Shown here: piece after piece, positions 31,281-39,898 of the stretch
Position numbering within the stretch: the stretch's first letter is position 1
How the letters are laid out: every line of letters starts with the position of its first letter
Assembly: GCF_018860155.1 (NCBI RefSeq)
Contig: NZ_JAHKNI010000014.1
Span: 176,342-240,341 of the forward strand
DNA: 64,000 bases
From: Nocardia albiluteola
GTDB lineage: Bacteria > Actinomycetota > Actinomycetes > Mycobacteriales > Mycobacteriaceae
Direction: 5' to 3'
Made by a program: the position numbers and the translations under genes
The notes under the pieces: model-generated
Databases searched by the model: none
Seen by the model: the letters and a program-made list of their open reading frames with translations, nothing else
Told to the model about the DNA's origin: nothing

Positions 31281-32294
31281 TCATTTCATGGTGGCGAGGT
31301 TGTGCCAGAGATTTTTCAGGCTGTCGGTTCCGCCGAAGAGTGTGGTGAAGTTCGTCGAGTCGATGAGCAGGATGTCGCCGGCACGGGGGCCGGTGGGTGG
31401 CATCCAGATCAGCGCGTTGAATTCGGTATTCCCGGCCGCGGTGAAGGGGTGGGGGCGGGCGGGGTCGACGCGCTGGCGGGCCAGCACCCGCAGCGAGTCG
31501 CTTTCCGGTGCGGTGAGTTCGTAGTGCGGCAGGTGGGGGTGGAAGTTGAATGTGGTGACGCTGTCCAGGAGCCGGGGGCTGTCCAGGTCGCGGTATGCGG
31601 TGACGGGGGCGATCTCGGTGGTGCCGTCGACGACCGCCGGGCGTAGGCCCCAGGTGTTGTGCACCGGCACGTCGAGCGCGTTCATCAGCGAGCGGGTGTA
31701 CTGGCCGAATCGTTGCTGCCGGGGCACCAGCGGGTCGCCGTGATGCAGGTATTCGATTTGTCGCTGCGCATTGTCGTCGGTGAAGCCGACGTCGTGGTGA
31801 GGCGCGAGCAGCAGGCAGGTGCCCTCGCGGTGCAGCCACTCGCGGAGGGCGTCGATTTCCTCGGGTGCGGCCTCTTGTTCGGAGACGAGGTGGTCGAGCC
31901 CGAACACCATCAGCGTGTCGGTGTCGGCCAGAATCCGCTCGTCGATGGGCAAGGTGTAGCCGGCCTGGTCGATGCGCTGGAATACCGCGACGGGATGACC
32001 GGTGACCTCTCCGGCCAACTGTTGGAAACCGAGTGTCGAGCGGTGGAACAGTTCGAGCGTGCCGGCGATGCCCTGCAGGAAATGCGCGGCGTCGTATTCG
32101 GTGGTTTCGTAGCCCGGCCATGCGACGTTGCGAACTTCGGTCATCGTGGAGAAGCGGTTGTAGATTTCGGCGGGATCGCGTTGGGCTTCCCACGGGTAAC
32201 TCCACGCCCAGTAGATGCTGATCCGCCGCCGTCCGTCGGCGGTGCGCGGGATGTGGCTCTGGTTGTAGGTGCGTGCCGCTGACAGGCTGCTCAT
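31281..32294 (-). CDS. Unknown protein with a glutamine-amidotransferase-like (ThuA-like) region, third gene of Dyp operon
   Basis: This 337-aa protein has no signal peptide or membrane helix. The middle part (about residues 120-165: TLMVFGLDHLVSEQ, ALREWLHREGTCLLLAPHHD) looks like the beta-strand/helix pattern of class I amidotransferase or ThuA-type domains, but no Cys nucleophile is visible. I cannot assign a family with confidence. The start is the ATG at 32294 with GAGAGGTGA upstream, 4 bases after the stop of the Dyp-peroxidase gene, so it is coupled to it. Constant partnership with a peroxidase would suggest a role in substrate handling or assembly. Confidence 0.65.
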   Translation of the reverse strand: MSSLSAARTYNQSHIPRTADGRRRISIYWAWSYPWEAQRDPAEIYNRFSTMTEVRNVAWPGYETTEYDAAHFLQGIAGTLELFHRSTLGFQQLAGEVTGHPVAVFQRIDQAGYTLPIDERILADTDTLMVFGLDHLVSEQEAAPEEIDALREWLHREGTCLLLAPHHDVGFTDDNAQRQIEYLHHGDPLVPRQQRFGQYTRSLMNALDVPVHNTWGLRPAVVDGTTEIAPVTAYRDLDSPRLLDSVTTFNFHPHLPHYELTAPESDSLRVLARQRVDPARPHPFTAAGNTEFNALIWMPPTGPRAGDILLIDSTNFTTLFGGTDSLKNLWHNLATMK

Positions 32295-32298
32295 GAGG

Positions 32299-33636
32299 TC
32301 ACCTCTCGCTGTCGAGCGTGGTCAGGTAGCGCAGGGCGCGGATACCGGGCAGGAAGAAGTACGCGCCGCCTTTGAGGCTGGTGAAGGCGGGCAGGCCCTT
32401 ATATACCTTGCGGATCGGCCGTTTCGGGACCGTGAACTCCAGGGCGCCGTCCTGGGTGCCGCAGATGGGGTCGTGCTCGTTGCCGAGTTCGTGAAAGGTC
32501 TTGTCGTTGATCCAGACGTTCTGGGCGAACTCGAACTGGCGGACCAGGTCGGCACAGATGATGAACGCGGCTATTCCCCGGTCCGCGCCGTCGTCGGATG
32601 CTTCCGGCGCCAGCGCCGGCCCATAGGTGGCGCCACGGCGAATCATCCTGCGCCGGTTCATGTTCACCGCGGTGTCGCGCGGATTGAGTCGCCGCGCATG
32701 CGCGCCCAGCGGTACCGCATAACCGTGCGGATCCATTTGTTTGTAGTTGAAGTCGTTGTTGCGTAAGGGGTCTGCGCCCAGTTCGGGATCGTCATGGTCC
32801 GGGGACAGCACCAGCGGCGCGCCGCTGCGCCACCGGCCCATGAGTTTGGCGGCGAGTAGTTCCTGCCCTTGCGGGGTGTCGGCGTTTTCGCGCAGGAAGT
32901 TCCGGAATGCGCCGACATGTTCCTGCAGTCGCCGGTAGGCCATGTAACTGCCGTTGCGGGACAGGGCCTCCGGCTGCGGCAGCCCGTGAGGCGGCCCGTG
33001 CTCGTCGGGGTAGCCCAGGATGAATTCCCCGGGTTGCAGCGGCGCGCCCGAGCCTGGGGTCGGCTCTTCCCCGGATCCTTCGATCACGGGCTGGGACAAC
33101 CGGTCTCGGAACCCGAAGTGGTCGTGGGCGTAATTGAACGGCGGTGTTGCGTTCAAATCCAGGAACGACAACACGCGCACACCGGTACAGCCGGACACCA
33201 GTTTTTCGTGTTCGGCCGTGCTTCGCTGTCGGTCGGCCTCGGTGCGCGCGAACAGGATTGCGATGGCGTGCAGATCGTCACCGGCCAGCCCGCCCACCCA
33301 GTTGTCGGGATGATTGGCGCCGGTGTCGCCCAGGATGTCTGCCCGGGCGGCCATGCCCTCCCGGAACTCGTCGGGGAAGGTGGCAAGCGCCGGCTCCGGC
33401 ACGCCGAGCGCCCGCAGTCCGTTCCAGGTGAAGGCCAGTGTGACCCAACGTGTAGAGCTATCGATCGTCGTGCGCACGTCCGCGACCGACTGCACCCGAT
33501 CCAGCAGCGGAGTCAACCAGGCCCGGCCCCCGGCGGGGTCGTCGAAGGACAGGAACTCGTAGCGGCCGGTCAGCGCCGGCGTGCGGGTCAGCAGGATGTG
33601 CTGAATATCGTCGAGCTCGAGCATGCCGACGGTCAC
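32299..33636 (-). CDS. Dyp-type heme peroxidase with altered GxxDG motif
   Basis: This 445-aa protein has the two ferredoxin-like halves of the Dyp family, whose members oxidise dyes and phenolics with hydrogen peroxide through heme. The distal motif, normally GxxDG, reads GFRDR (in HFGFRDRLSQPVIEG): the catalytic Asp is kept but the last Gly is Arg. The likely proximal heme His is in LGAHARRLNPRD, and the distal Arg is in the RRGATYGP stretch. It has no Tat signal, so it is cytoplasmic unless loaded into a shell; no encapsulin gene is seen nearby. The start overlaps the stop of the upstream gene by 4 bases (ATGA), implying coupled translation. Confidence 0.85.
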   Translation of the reverse strand: MTVGMLELDDIQHILLTRTPALTGRYEFLSFDDPAGGRAWLTPLLDRVQSVADVRTTIDSSTRWVTLAFTWNGLRALGVPEPALATFPDEFREGMAARADILGDTGANHPDNWVGGLAGDDLHAIAILFARTEADRQRSTAEHEKLVSGCTGVRVLSFLDLNATPPFNYAHDHFGFRDRLSQPVIEGSGEEPTPGSGAPLQPGEFILGYPDEHGPPHGLPQPEALSRNGSYMAYRRLQEHVGAFRNFLRENADTPQGQELLAAKLMGRWRSGAPLVLSPDHDDPELGADPLRNNDFNYKQMDPHGYAVPLGAHARRLNPRDTAVNMNRRRMIRRGATYGPALAPEASDDGADRGIAAFIICADLVRQFEFAQNVWINDKTFHELGNEHDPICGTQDGALEFTVPKRPIRKVYKGLPAFTSLKGGAYFFLPGIRALRYLTTLDSER

Positions 33637-34193
33637 TGCATCTGATCGAGCATGTCGGAGAACGCGGCCTTCAACCGTAGCGCCTTCTTGATCTCGTCAG
33701 CTGTGACGTACGGGTACTCGCCATACTCGAGGAAACTCGGGAACTGGTGTTCGCGAACGAATTTCACGAAGGCTTCCGGGTTTTCCTTCCAGTCCTCGGG
33801 GAATCCCTCGAGATTCGTGAAAACGGTGGTTATTCCGGTCTGCGTGAACAGCATGACGGCATCCTCGGTATACTTGTCGAAATCCGTGTCGAAGATGCCT
33901 TGATATTGGAAATGCAGGCCCGAACCGACGTCGAACAAGACCCACCGCAGATAATGCAACCGCAGCGGCGCCAGCACATCCGGGCTGGCCGCTACCGCGT
34001 CTTCGATCTGCTTGCCGTATGCACGGACGGCCTCCTCCCGGCCCGGTTTCACCTTGGCGATGATCGAGAACCCATAGCAGGCCGGAGTTCGTGGATAGAT
34101 CGGGCCGTATCTGCCCCGCTGCAGCTCGAAGTAGCCCTCCTGGGGAATCGCCATCGCCGCTGGTTTGCTCCAGTCTTGATCGGCGGTCGACAT
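33633..34193 (-). CDS. Dimeric alpha/beta-barrel-like protein of unknown function, first gene of Dyp operon
   Basis: This 186-aa protein has a central stretch (about residues 40-105: CYGFSIIAKVKPGREEAVRA, then LHYLRWVLFDVGSGLHFQYQ) with the beta-alpha-beta rhythm of dimeric alpha/beta barrels, the same fold class as Dyp peroxidases. I see no heme-ligand motif. The start is the ATG at 34193, with AGGTGA 7 bases upstream; an ATG at 34217 is less well placed. It overlaps the peroxidase gene, so both are made together. It could be a partner or regulator of the peroxidase; this is inference from context. Confidence 0.65.
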   Translation of the reverse strand: MSTADQDWSKPAAMAIPQEGYFELQRGRYGPIYPRTPACYGFSIIAKVKPGREEAVRAYGKQIEDAVAASPDVLAPLRLHYLRWVLFDVGSGLHFQYQGIFDTDFDKYTEDAVMLFTQTGITTVFTNLEGFPEDWKENPEAFVKFVREHQFPSFLEYGEYPYVTADEIKKALRLKAAFSDMLDQMQ

Positions 34194-34403
34194 GTTGTGA
34201 TCACCTGCTTTCGCCATTGCAGTAAGTCAACTATCGAACCGTCTCGGACACGGCCTGTGGCGCCAGAATCCGATTCCGTCCGTCGAGTGAGGACATCGTC
34301 GAGAACTTGTTGTCGATTTGTGACGCTGCCCGGCCGCACTGTACGAATCGCGATATGCACGGAAATTCCGGCGGCAGGCACCCGACTTTGGAAGGATGGC
34401 CGC

Positions 34404-35093
34404 ATGCCGACTCCGTCAGAACACATCAAGACTGCGCCGCCCCTGCGTGAATTGTCAACGCCGCGCGCCGCGGCACTGGCCGGAGTGCTCTTTGCGGTTT
34501 TGCTCGGTACCACGCTGGTCTTGATCCGAATCACAATGCCTGAACACGTTGAGGATTCGACGCAGTGGCTGCAGAGCCGGCACGGCGCGATCACCACGGC
34601 GACGGTGCTGATGCCCTTCGCCGGCATCAGCTTCCTGTGGTTCATCGGCGTTGTGCGCGACGGATTCGGGCGCTACGAAGACCGGTTCTTCCTGTCGGTA
34701 TTCTTGGGCAGCGGGCTGCTGTTCCTGGCGATGATGTTCGTCGCCACCGCTGTTGCCGCCGGTCTGGTGGCCGGCAACACCGGCGCCGCCGACCCGGCCG
34801 CCCGCGCCGAGGTGATCCGCTTCGGCAGGATGGTGCTGATTTCGGCGAGCCAGACCTATGCGCTGCGCATGGCCGCGGTGTTCATGATCTCGCTCGCCAC
34901 GATCTGGCTGAAGACCAGGTTGATGCCCCGCTGGCTCGTCGGCCTCAGCTATTTGACGGCTTTGGCACTGCTGATCATCAGTGACCTGAGCCGATGGGTG
35001 ACGTTGGCCTTTCCGGCTTGGGTGCTCGTGGTCAGCGGCCTCCTCCTGACCCGCGCCGGGCTGATCGGCAAACGGCGTGCGGAGCCCGATTGA
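34404..35093 (+). CDS. Membrane protein of unknown function
   Basis: This 229-aa protein has about six hydrophobic segments: AALAGVLFAVLLGTTLVLIR, AITTATVLMPFAGISFLWFI, FFLSVFLGSGLLFLAMMFVA, a helix near MAAVFMISLATIW, LVGLSYLTALALLIISDL and VTLAFPAWVLVVSGLLL. A polar loop lies between the first two. I do not recognise a family. The start is the ATG at 34404 with GGAAGGA upstream. It is divergent from the Dyp operon. Confidence 0.75.
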   Translation: MPTPSEHIKTAPPLRELSTPRAAALAGVLFAVLLGTTLVLIRITMPEHVEDSTQWLQSRHGAITTATVLMPFAGISFLWFIGVVRDGFGRYEDRFFLSVFLGSGLLFLAMMFVATAVAAGLVAGNTGAADPAARAEVIRFGRMVLISASQTYALRMAAVFMISLATIWLKTRLMPRWLVGLSYLTALALLIISDLSRWVTLAFPAWVLVVSGLLLTRAGLIGKRRAEPD

Positions 35094-35186
35094 TCCTGGG
35101 CAGCCGCGATCCGTGCGAAAACGCGAAGGCGTGTCGGAAGCGACAAACCTCCACGGGGCCTGCACGGCTGTGCAACAGTACCTGGC

Positions 35187-35672
35187 GTGGACGAGTCATC
35201 TTCGTGGCGTTCGCTCGAATTGACGATGCTCTACGAGGCCGTGGCGAACCGACACCTCCAATACGAAAATCTGCTCTGGCAGGTGCCTGCCCTCAGCTTG
35301 ACCGCGCAGGCCTTCTTGTTCAGCATCGCGATGGGAGCGGGCAACGACCCCGTTGCGCGGATCGCTTCATCGCTTCTCGCGCTGATCGTTTCGACCATCT
35401 CGATCATGCTCATGGCAAGCCATCGCCTCGCCGGACGCAAGGATGCACTCTGGCTGGAGCGTTTCGAACAGGACGAACTCGGTGCGGGAACCCTGGGCGC
35501 ACATGGCCACGCCTTCGCGAAGCAGCAGGACATTGCGGACCTGGACGCAGGGTGGGTAGGCAAGCTGATACCGATGCGGCAGATGTTCACGGTATGGGTC
35601 GTCGGACTCGCCTGCTTCGCCATAGCCGCCATCTTCATGATCGTGAGGACACTGATCAACGGCGCACGCTGA
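35187..35672 (+). CDS. Small membrane protein of unknown function
   Basis: This 161-aa protein has a hydrophilic N-terminal helix (LYEAVANRHLQYENLLWQVP), two adjacent membrane helices (LSLTAQAFLFSIAMG, IASSLLALIVSTISIMLMAS), a polar stretch and a C-terminal membrane helix (FTVWVVGLACFAIAAIFMIV). The layout resembles small RipA/DUF-type membrane proteins, but no family is certain. The start is the GTG at 35187; no strong ribosome site is visible. It lies just inside the presumed island edge. Confidence 0.65.
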   Translation: MDESSSWRSLELTMLYEAVANRHLQYENLLWQVPALSLTAQAFLFSIAMGAGNDPVARIASSLLALIVSTISIMLMASHRLAGRKDALWLERFEQDELGAGTLGAHGHAFAKQQDIADLDAGWVGKLIPMRQMFTVWVVGLACFAIAAIFMIVRTLINGAR

Positions 35673-35710
35673 GTACCTCGGCATCGAACTGATAGTGGCC
35701 GCAACGACTT

Positions 35711-35929
35711 TTGCTGTCGGGGTTGGCAGCCCCACCTGACCTCGCGGAGGCGTTGCGCGCCTTGAAGGCACGGCAGATGTCCGAATGCCTGGCACTCGGG
35801 ATCCCGTGGTCGGACGATCGGCTGATCGCGGTACACGAGGACGGGACTCCGGTCCGGCCGGAGTGGTACAGCGACGAGTTTCAACGCCTGCGGCGGCGGG
35901 CCGGACTGCGCCGGATCACGACTCTCTGA
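35711..35929 (+). pseudogene. Tyrosine recombinase (phage-type integrase) fragment
   Basis: About 70 codons match a middle stretch of actinobacterial phage integrases: LAEALRALKARQ, then AVHEDGTPVRPEW and LRRRAGLRRI. The match stops at a stop codon exactly where the HxLRHT catalytic box should begin, so both the N-terminus and the catalytic Arg-His-Arg-Tyr end are missing. The fragment sits 6 bases from the 3' end of a tRNA gene on the other strand, the usual place for integrase genes of tRNA-inserted elements. Confidence 0.7.
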
Positions 35930-35935
35930 CCTGGG

Positions 35936-36009
35936 TGGGGCGGGTGGGGCTCGAACCCACGACCAGCGGATTATGAGTCCGCGGCTCTAACCGACTGAGC
36001 TACCGCCCC
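35936..36009 (-). tRNA. tRNA with CAU anticodon (Met, or Ile2 if modified)
   Basis: On the minus strand GGGGCGG (36003-36009) pairs with CCGCCCC (35937-35943) as the acceptor stem, followed by discriminator A. The anticodon arm is GCGGA-CTCATAA-TCCGC, giving CAU, and the T arm carries GGTTCGAGCCC. CCA is not encoded. CAU occurs in elongator Met, initiator and Ile2 tRNAs; the paired acceptor end excludes the initiator. Elongator Met is most likely. It appears to be an integration site. Confidence 0.92.
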
Positions 36010-36155
36010 CGACCGCAGTACACGCGGGCGTGGGCGATGCTACCGCGTCGAGTGGGGATACGCCTAGCTGGATGTCCGGCGTGGCGCGGTACGGGCCTCG
36101 GCCACTGAACCCGGACAGGGGCCGGGTGCTTGTCCGGGTGGGACGCCGGGCGAGC

Positions 36156-36184
36156 GTGAGCCCCCGGCATCCACGGGGGCTCAC
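36156..36184 (-). terminator. Hairpin terminator after the heptad-repeat gene
   Basis: Perfect 11-bp arms GTGAGCCCCCG (36156-36166) and CGGGGGCTCAC (36174-36184) with a 7-base loop lie 8 bases beyond the stop of the coiled-coil gene on the minus strand. No U-tract follows. Confidence 0.7.
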
Positions 36185-36191
36185 CTGCGCC

Positions 36192-36851
36192 TTACCCCTT
36201 CAACGGGAGCCGCTCGAGGATCGCCGTCAGCATCTGCGTCTGAGACTTCAGGATCGCGTCTTGCCCCTGGAGTATGGAGTTGACCGTGTCGAACTTCTTG
36301 TCGACTGCATCGAACCTCTGATCAACCGCAGCGAACCTCTTGTCGACCGCGTCGAACCTCTTGTCGACCGCATCGAACCTCTGATCAACCGCAGCGAACC
36401 TCTCGTCGACTGCATCGAACCTCTGATCAACCGCAGTGAACCTCTCGTCGACCGCGGTGAACCTTTCGTCGACCGCGGTGAACCTCTCATGCACCGCACG
36501 GAACTCCTGCGCCACGTCGTCCTTGAACTGCGCCACGTCGACCTTGACCTCCGCCAGGTCGACCTTGACCTGCGCCACGTCGTCCTTGACCTGCGCCAGG
36601 TCGCCCTTGACCTGCGCCACGTCGACCTTGACCTGCGCCACGTCGACCTTGACCTGCGCCAGGTCGCCCTTGACCTCCGCGACGTCGCTCGACAGTTTGT
36701 TGATACTTCCGTGCACCACCGCACCGATGTGGTCCATCAGCTTGACGTGGTTGTCTTCGACCGTTTTCGCAAGCTTGTCGATTCGGTCGGCGGTGTCGAT
36801 CTGACTGCGCTCCAAGTGGGTCACCCTGCTCTCGAGCGATGCGGTTGCCAC
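36192..36851 (-). CDS. Heptad-repeat coiled-coil protein
   Basis: This 219-aa protein consists of a short N-terminal helical part, nine DVAQVKV-type heptads (residues 56-118), ten AVDERFT-type heptads (119-188) and a short helical tail (LKSQTQMLTAILERLPLKG). The 21-base DNA units are nearly identical, so the copy number may vary between strains. Such proteins form long parallel coiled coils; resemblance to DUF1640/t-SNARE-like repeats is general. There is no signal peptide. The start is the ATG at 36851, with AAAGGA upstream. It is isolated between a tRNA and the metalloprotease gene. Confidence 0.8.
   Translation of the reverse strand: MATASLESRVTHLERSQIDTADRIDKLAKTVEDNHVKLMDHIGAVVHGSINKLSSDVAEVKGDLAQVKVDVAQVKVDVAQVKGDLAQVKDDVAQVKVDLAEVKVDVAQFKDDVAQEFRAVHERFTAVDERFTAVDERFTAVDQRFDAVDERFAAVDQRFDAVDKRFDAVDKRFAAVDQRFDAVDKKFDTVNSILQGQDAILKSQTQMLTAILERLPLKG
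36288..36686. repeat. Tandem 21-bp coding repeats (two families)
   Basis: Ten 21-bp units at 36288-36497 encode AVDxRFx, and nine at 36498-36686 encode DxAxVKx or close variants. The two blocks abut. High unit identity points to recent expansion or ongoing slippage. Confidence 0.85.
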
Positions 36852-36898
36852 TGATGGGTCCTTTCAATAGTGAGGAACGATAACAAGCTGGTTGGCGC

Positions 36899-38866
36899 TC
36901 AGGCCCGGTCCTGCGAGATCGGGATGTGGACGGCGGTGATGGCCTTGCGGACCTGGTCGCAGTCGGAATCGGCGAAACCGGCGGACTTGTCGTCCACGGC
37001 CTCATGGCAGGCCGTGAGGAGGGTGGTGGCCAGGGCGGGGTAGTCGGCGCTGGTATACAGCTCGGTTTCGACCGTCCAGTAGAGGGCTGCCGCCTTCTGC
37101 AGGCCGAGGCCCTTCATCGTCTGGCCGTTGAAGGTGTCGCCGTCGGTGATCAGGTAGGCGAGTTTGTTGCCTACGCCACTGTTGATGTGGACGCCGCCGC
37201 GGTCGGGGACGCGGTTGCGGTCGGAGTAGGTAGCCGGGGACCAGCCCGGGCCCTGGTAGGTATCCGGTTGCGGGTCGGCGGTTTTCGTGGGGGACTTCAT
37301 GTCGCGGATGACGCCGAGGCGGGTGCCGTTGCCGATCTTCCAGCGGTCCTTCGCGGCATGCTTGGTGTGGGAGGACAGTTCGGTGAATTCGCCGAAGATG
37401 TCGGACAGGGATTCGTTGATGGCGCCGGACTCGTTGACGTAGTCCAGGTTGCTGGTCTTCGCCGTGACGCCGTGGGTGAGCTCGTGGGCCACGACGTCGG
37501 GGCTCAACACCTCGGTGCCCATCACGAAACCCTCGGTGTCGGACCAGAAGGCGTTGGCGTACGGGCAGGAGTCCAGGCAGACCCGCACGGTGGCACGCAG
37601 CGCCTTGCCGTGGCCGTCGTGGGCGTCGATGCCGATCAGATCGGTGAGGCTGCCCAGGTCGGTGTTGTGGGAGTAGAAGTTCTCGGTGTCGCCGATCCAG
37701 TCGTAGACCTTGTTCGCATCGTCGTTCCGGGCAACGCGGGGTGCACCTTCGGCACGGACGACCGGATACGATCCCTCTGCGCCACAGGGAATTTCGATCC
37801 GGTCCTCGCCCCGCTGACGGTTCGCGTCGCAGATGACTCGGGCCAGGTTCTCCTCGGACTGCCATGCGTCCAGCACGACACCGGGTGAACCCGCCGCGAC
37901 GAACACTCGCCAGCCGCCGGCACCCGCCGCGATATCGAATCGGAACGCCGCCACCGCGGCCTTGTCCGCACCGCTGCCGGACAGTTCAGGGTCGTACCAG
38001 GCCGCTGAAGCCGCCCGCACCCGTACCGCCTCCGCGGCGACTCCAGCGAGTTCGGCAGCCTTGGTTACCGCTGTCGTGCGGGCGGGCGCGGTGGGAGTCG
38101 TCGCCCCGGAGGGATATCTACCGGCGGTCCGCTCCGCCAAGGCGCCGGTTGCGGAGAGTAGCGAGCCGTCGGCCCGCAACGCCAGTGCGACCCCCGCACC
38201 GTAGACGGGGACCGAATCGATCGATTGCGCGAGCCGGACGGTCGCCCCTCGGCCGCGCCGAGACGTCTTCTGCACCACCAGATCCGCGCGATCCGCGGCG
38301 CCGAAGATTCGTTTGATATCCGCCGCGTGCGCTGCGGCAGCACCACTCAGACCGCCCGGGCCAGCCGCATCTTCCACGCCGTCGAGGTCTCCCGGGCCGC
38401 CCGCACCCCCTACCCTTGCCGGACCGCCAGCGCCTCCCGAATCATTCGCGCCCCCTGGACCATTCGCACCTCCCGGGCGATTCGCACCCCCCGGACCATT
38501 CGCAACGCCCGAACCATCCGGACCTCCCCGGCGATTCGCACCACCCGGGCTAGCCTGACCGCCGGGACCGCCCGAACCATCCGGATTGCCGGAACCAGCG
38601 GAATCGCCGGAGTGCCCTGATCCACCAGGTCGGCCGGAACCACCCGCCCCACCGGGCCGAGGCACCGGGCGATCGGGGACCACCTGCCGGACCGATCCGT
38701 GCGCATCACGATGAATCTTCTTGGGCGCAGCCACAAGTGACGGCGAATCCGGCTGCGGTTGCCCGGCTGCCCGGCCGAGCACGCCCGGACTGGTCACCGC
38801 CGGCCCCGCGACCACGACAGTCGCGAGCGCAACGACCACGGCCAGCCGTGTTCTGAATGTCCTCAT
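36899..38866 (-). CDS. Secreted M4-family (thermolysin-like) zinc metalloprotease
   Basis: This 655-aa preproprotein has a signal peptide (residues 1-22, VVALATVVVAGPAV), a Gly/Pro/Ser-rich low-complexity region at about 70-180, an FTP/PepSY-like propeptide, and an M4 catalytic domain. The zinc site is HELTHG near residue 455 with the third ligand Glu in GAINESLSDIFGEF about 25 residues on. The catalytic-domain C-terminal helices follow. The low-complexity part sits before the propeptide, an unusual place. The start is the ATG at 38866, with GGGGGA upstream. It probably acts outside the cell on proteins. Confidence 0.9.
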   Translation of the reverse strand: MRTFRTRLAVVVALATVVVAGPAVTSPGVLGRAAGQPQPDSPSLVAAPKKIHRDAHGSVRQVVPDRPVPRPGGAGGSGRPGGSGHSGDSAGSGNPDGSGGPGGQASPGGANRRGGPDGSGVANGPGGANRPGGANGPGGANDSGGAGGPARVGGAGGPGDLDGVEDAAGPGGLSGAAAAHAADIKRIFGAADRADLVVQKTSRRGRGATVRLAQSIDSVPVYGAGVALALRADGSLLSATGALAERTAGRYPSGATTPTAPARTTAVTKAAELAGVAAEAVRVRAASAAWYDPELSGSGADKAAVAAFRFDIAAGAGGWRVFVAAGSPGVVLDAWQSEENLARVICDANRQRGEDRIEIPCGAEGSYPVVRAEGAPRVARNDDANKVYDWIGDTENFYSHNTDLGSLTDLIGIDAHDGHGKALRATVRVCLDSCPYANAFWSDTEGFVMGTEVLSPDVVAHELTHGVTAKTSNLDYVNESGAINESLSDIFGEFTELSSHTKHAAKDRWKIGNGTRLGVIRDMKSPTKTADPQPDTYQGPGWSPATYSDRNRVPDRGGVHINSGVGNKLAYLITDGDTFNGQTMKGLGLQKAAALYWTVETELYTSADYPALATTLLTACHEAVDDKSAGFADSDCDQVRKAITAVHIPISQDRA

Positions 38867-39165
38867 ACTTTCCCCCTAGCTCGCCGATGAACGACGGCCC
38901 ACTACAGCATCGCCCGAGCGAACGAGCCCGCCTCGGCGATCCGGCGCACGGCGCACCGATCGCGAGACGGCTCGACGAGGACATACCGAGTGAGACGTCT
39001 ATCGAAAATTCGTGTGCTGCAATCTATTTCGATTGCGGTCCCCCGAGACGAACTCTCTCGGTGTGCATGTCGACGCTATGGCTGGGTTACTGCTACCCAT
39101 CGGATGATCCGGCATTCCCGATGTGAGCCCCTCGATCCGCGGATCGCCGGAGGGCACCGCCAACG
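38867..39165. other. Intergenic stretch
   Basis: No gene or clear signal is seen in these 299 bases between the metalloprotease start and the DUF1697 stop, apart from the protease ribosome site. Confidence 0.4.
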
Positions 39166-39765
39166 CTACAGCTTGGCGAGGATCTTGTGCACCGTCAACC
39201 AGGTGCGGGTGGTGATGTCCTTGCTGTACGCCTTCTCCAGCCATGCCATGTGGGCCGGAGTACTCGGCGAACTGTTGTCCATGATCGCGAGCACGGCGCG
39301 CGCGGGCTGGTCGTACCGGACGATTCGCACCAGTTCGGCCAGCTCGGGTGGCGGTTGCTTGCGGCCGACATTGTCGGCGCTCTTGAGAAAGCTGACCATC
39401 AAATACGTCTCACGGGAGTGCGTAAGCCCCGGGAACGGATCCGAATCGACCAGTGCCTGCAGCTGCTGCTTGCTGCGAATGATGGTGCCGCCCGCGATAC
39501 CCAGTTCGGCATTCAACGCCTGCTGGATCTCCGACTCCAGTGCGGCACAGTCGGTTTCCGCACTGCCGAACACGATATTGCCGCTGGCCAGCGCCGACCC
39601 GACATCGCTGAACCCGAGCCCGCTGAACACGCCCCGCAGCTTCTCACCACGCATGTTCGGGTTGCTCGGCATGATCCCGCGCAACAGTGCCACATATCGA
39701 TGCTCCCCATCGACACGGGACGCGCTGCCGCTATCTCCTCTGGGCTTCCCACTCCGCGGGCTCAT
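39166..39765 (-). CDS. DUF1697 family protein
   Basis: This 199-aa cytoplasmic protein matches DUF1697 by the opening YVALLRGIMPSNPNMRGEKL, the LGFSDVGSALASGNIVF segment and the ETYLMVSFLK strand. Function is unknown; structures in the family show a ferredoxin-like fold. The start is the ATG at 39765; a longer Arg-rich frame continues to 40086 but overlaps the acyltransferase gene and is rejected. Confidence 0.85.
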   Translation of the reverse strand: MSPRSGKPRGDSGSASRVDGEHRYVALLRGIMPSNPNMRGEKLRGVFSGLGFSDVGSALASGNIVFGSAETDCAALESEIQQALNAELGIAGGTIIRSKQQLQALVDSDPFPGLTHSRETYLMVSFLKSADNVGRKQPPPELAELVRIVRYDQPARAVLAIMDNSSPSTPAHMAWLEKAYSKDITTRTWLTVHKILAKL

Positions 39766-39898
39766 GCGGTCGAAGGTACTCCGCCCTACCGACAGATCGG
39801 CCGAGCGCGCACCCGGCCCCGCGGCGACGCCGCCTAATGGGCGCCGTCGGCGAAGCCGTCCGACACCGCGCATGGCCGGAGCGAATGCGGAGGTACGC

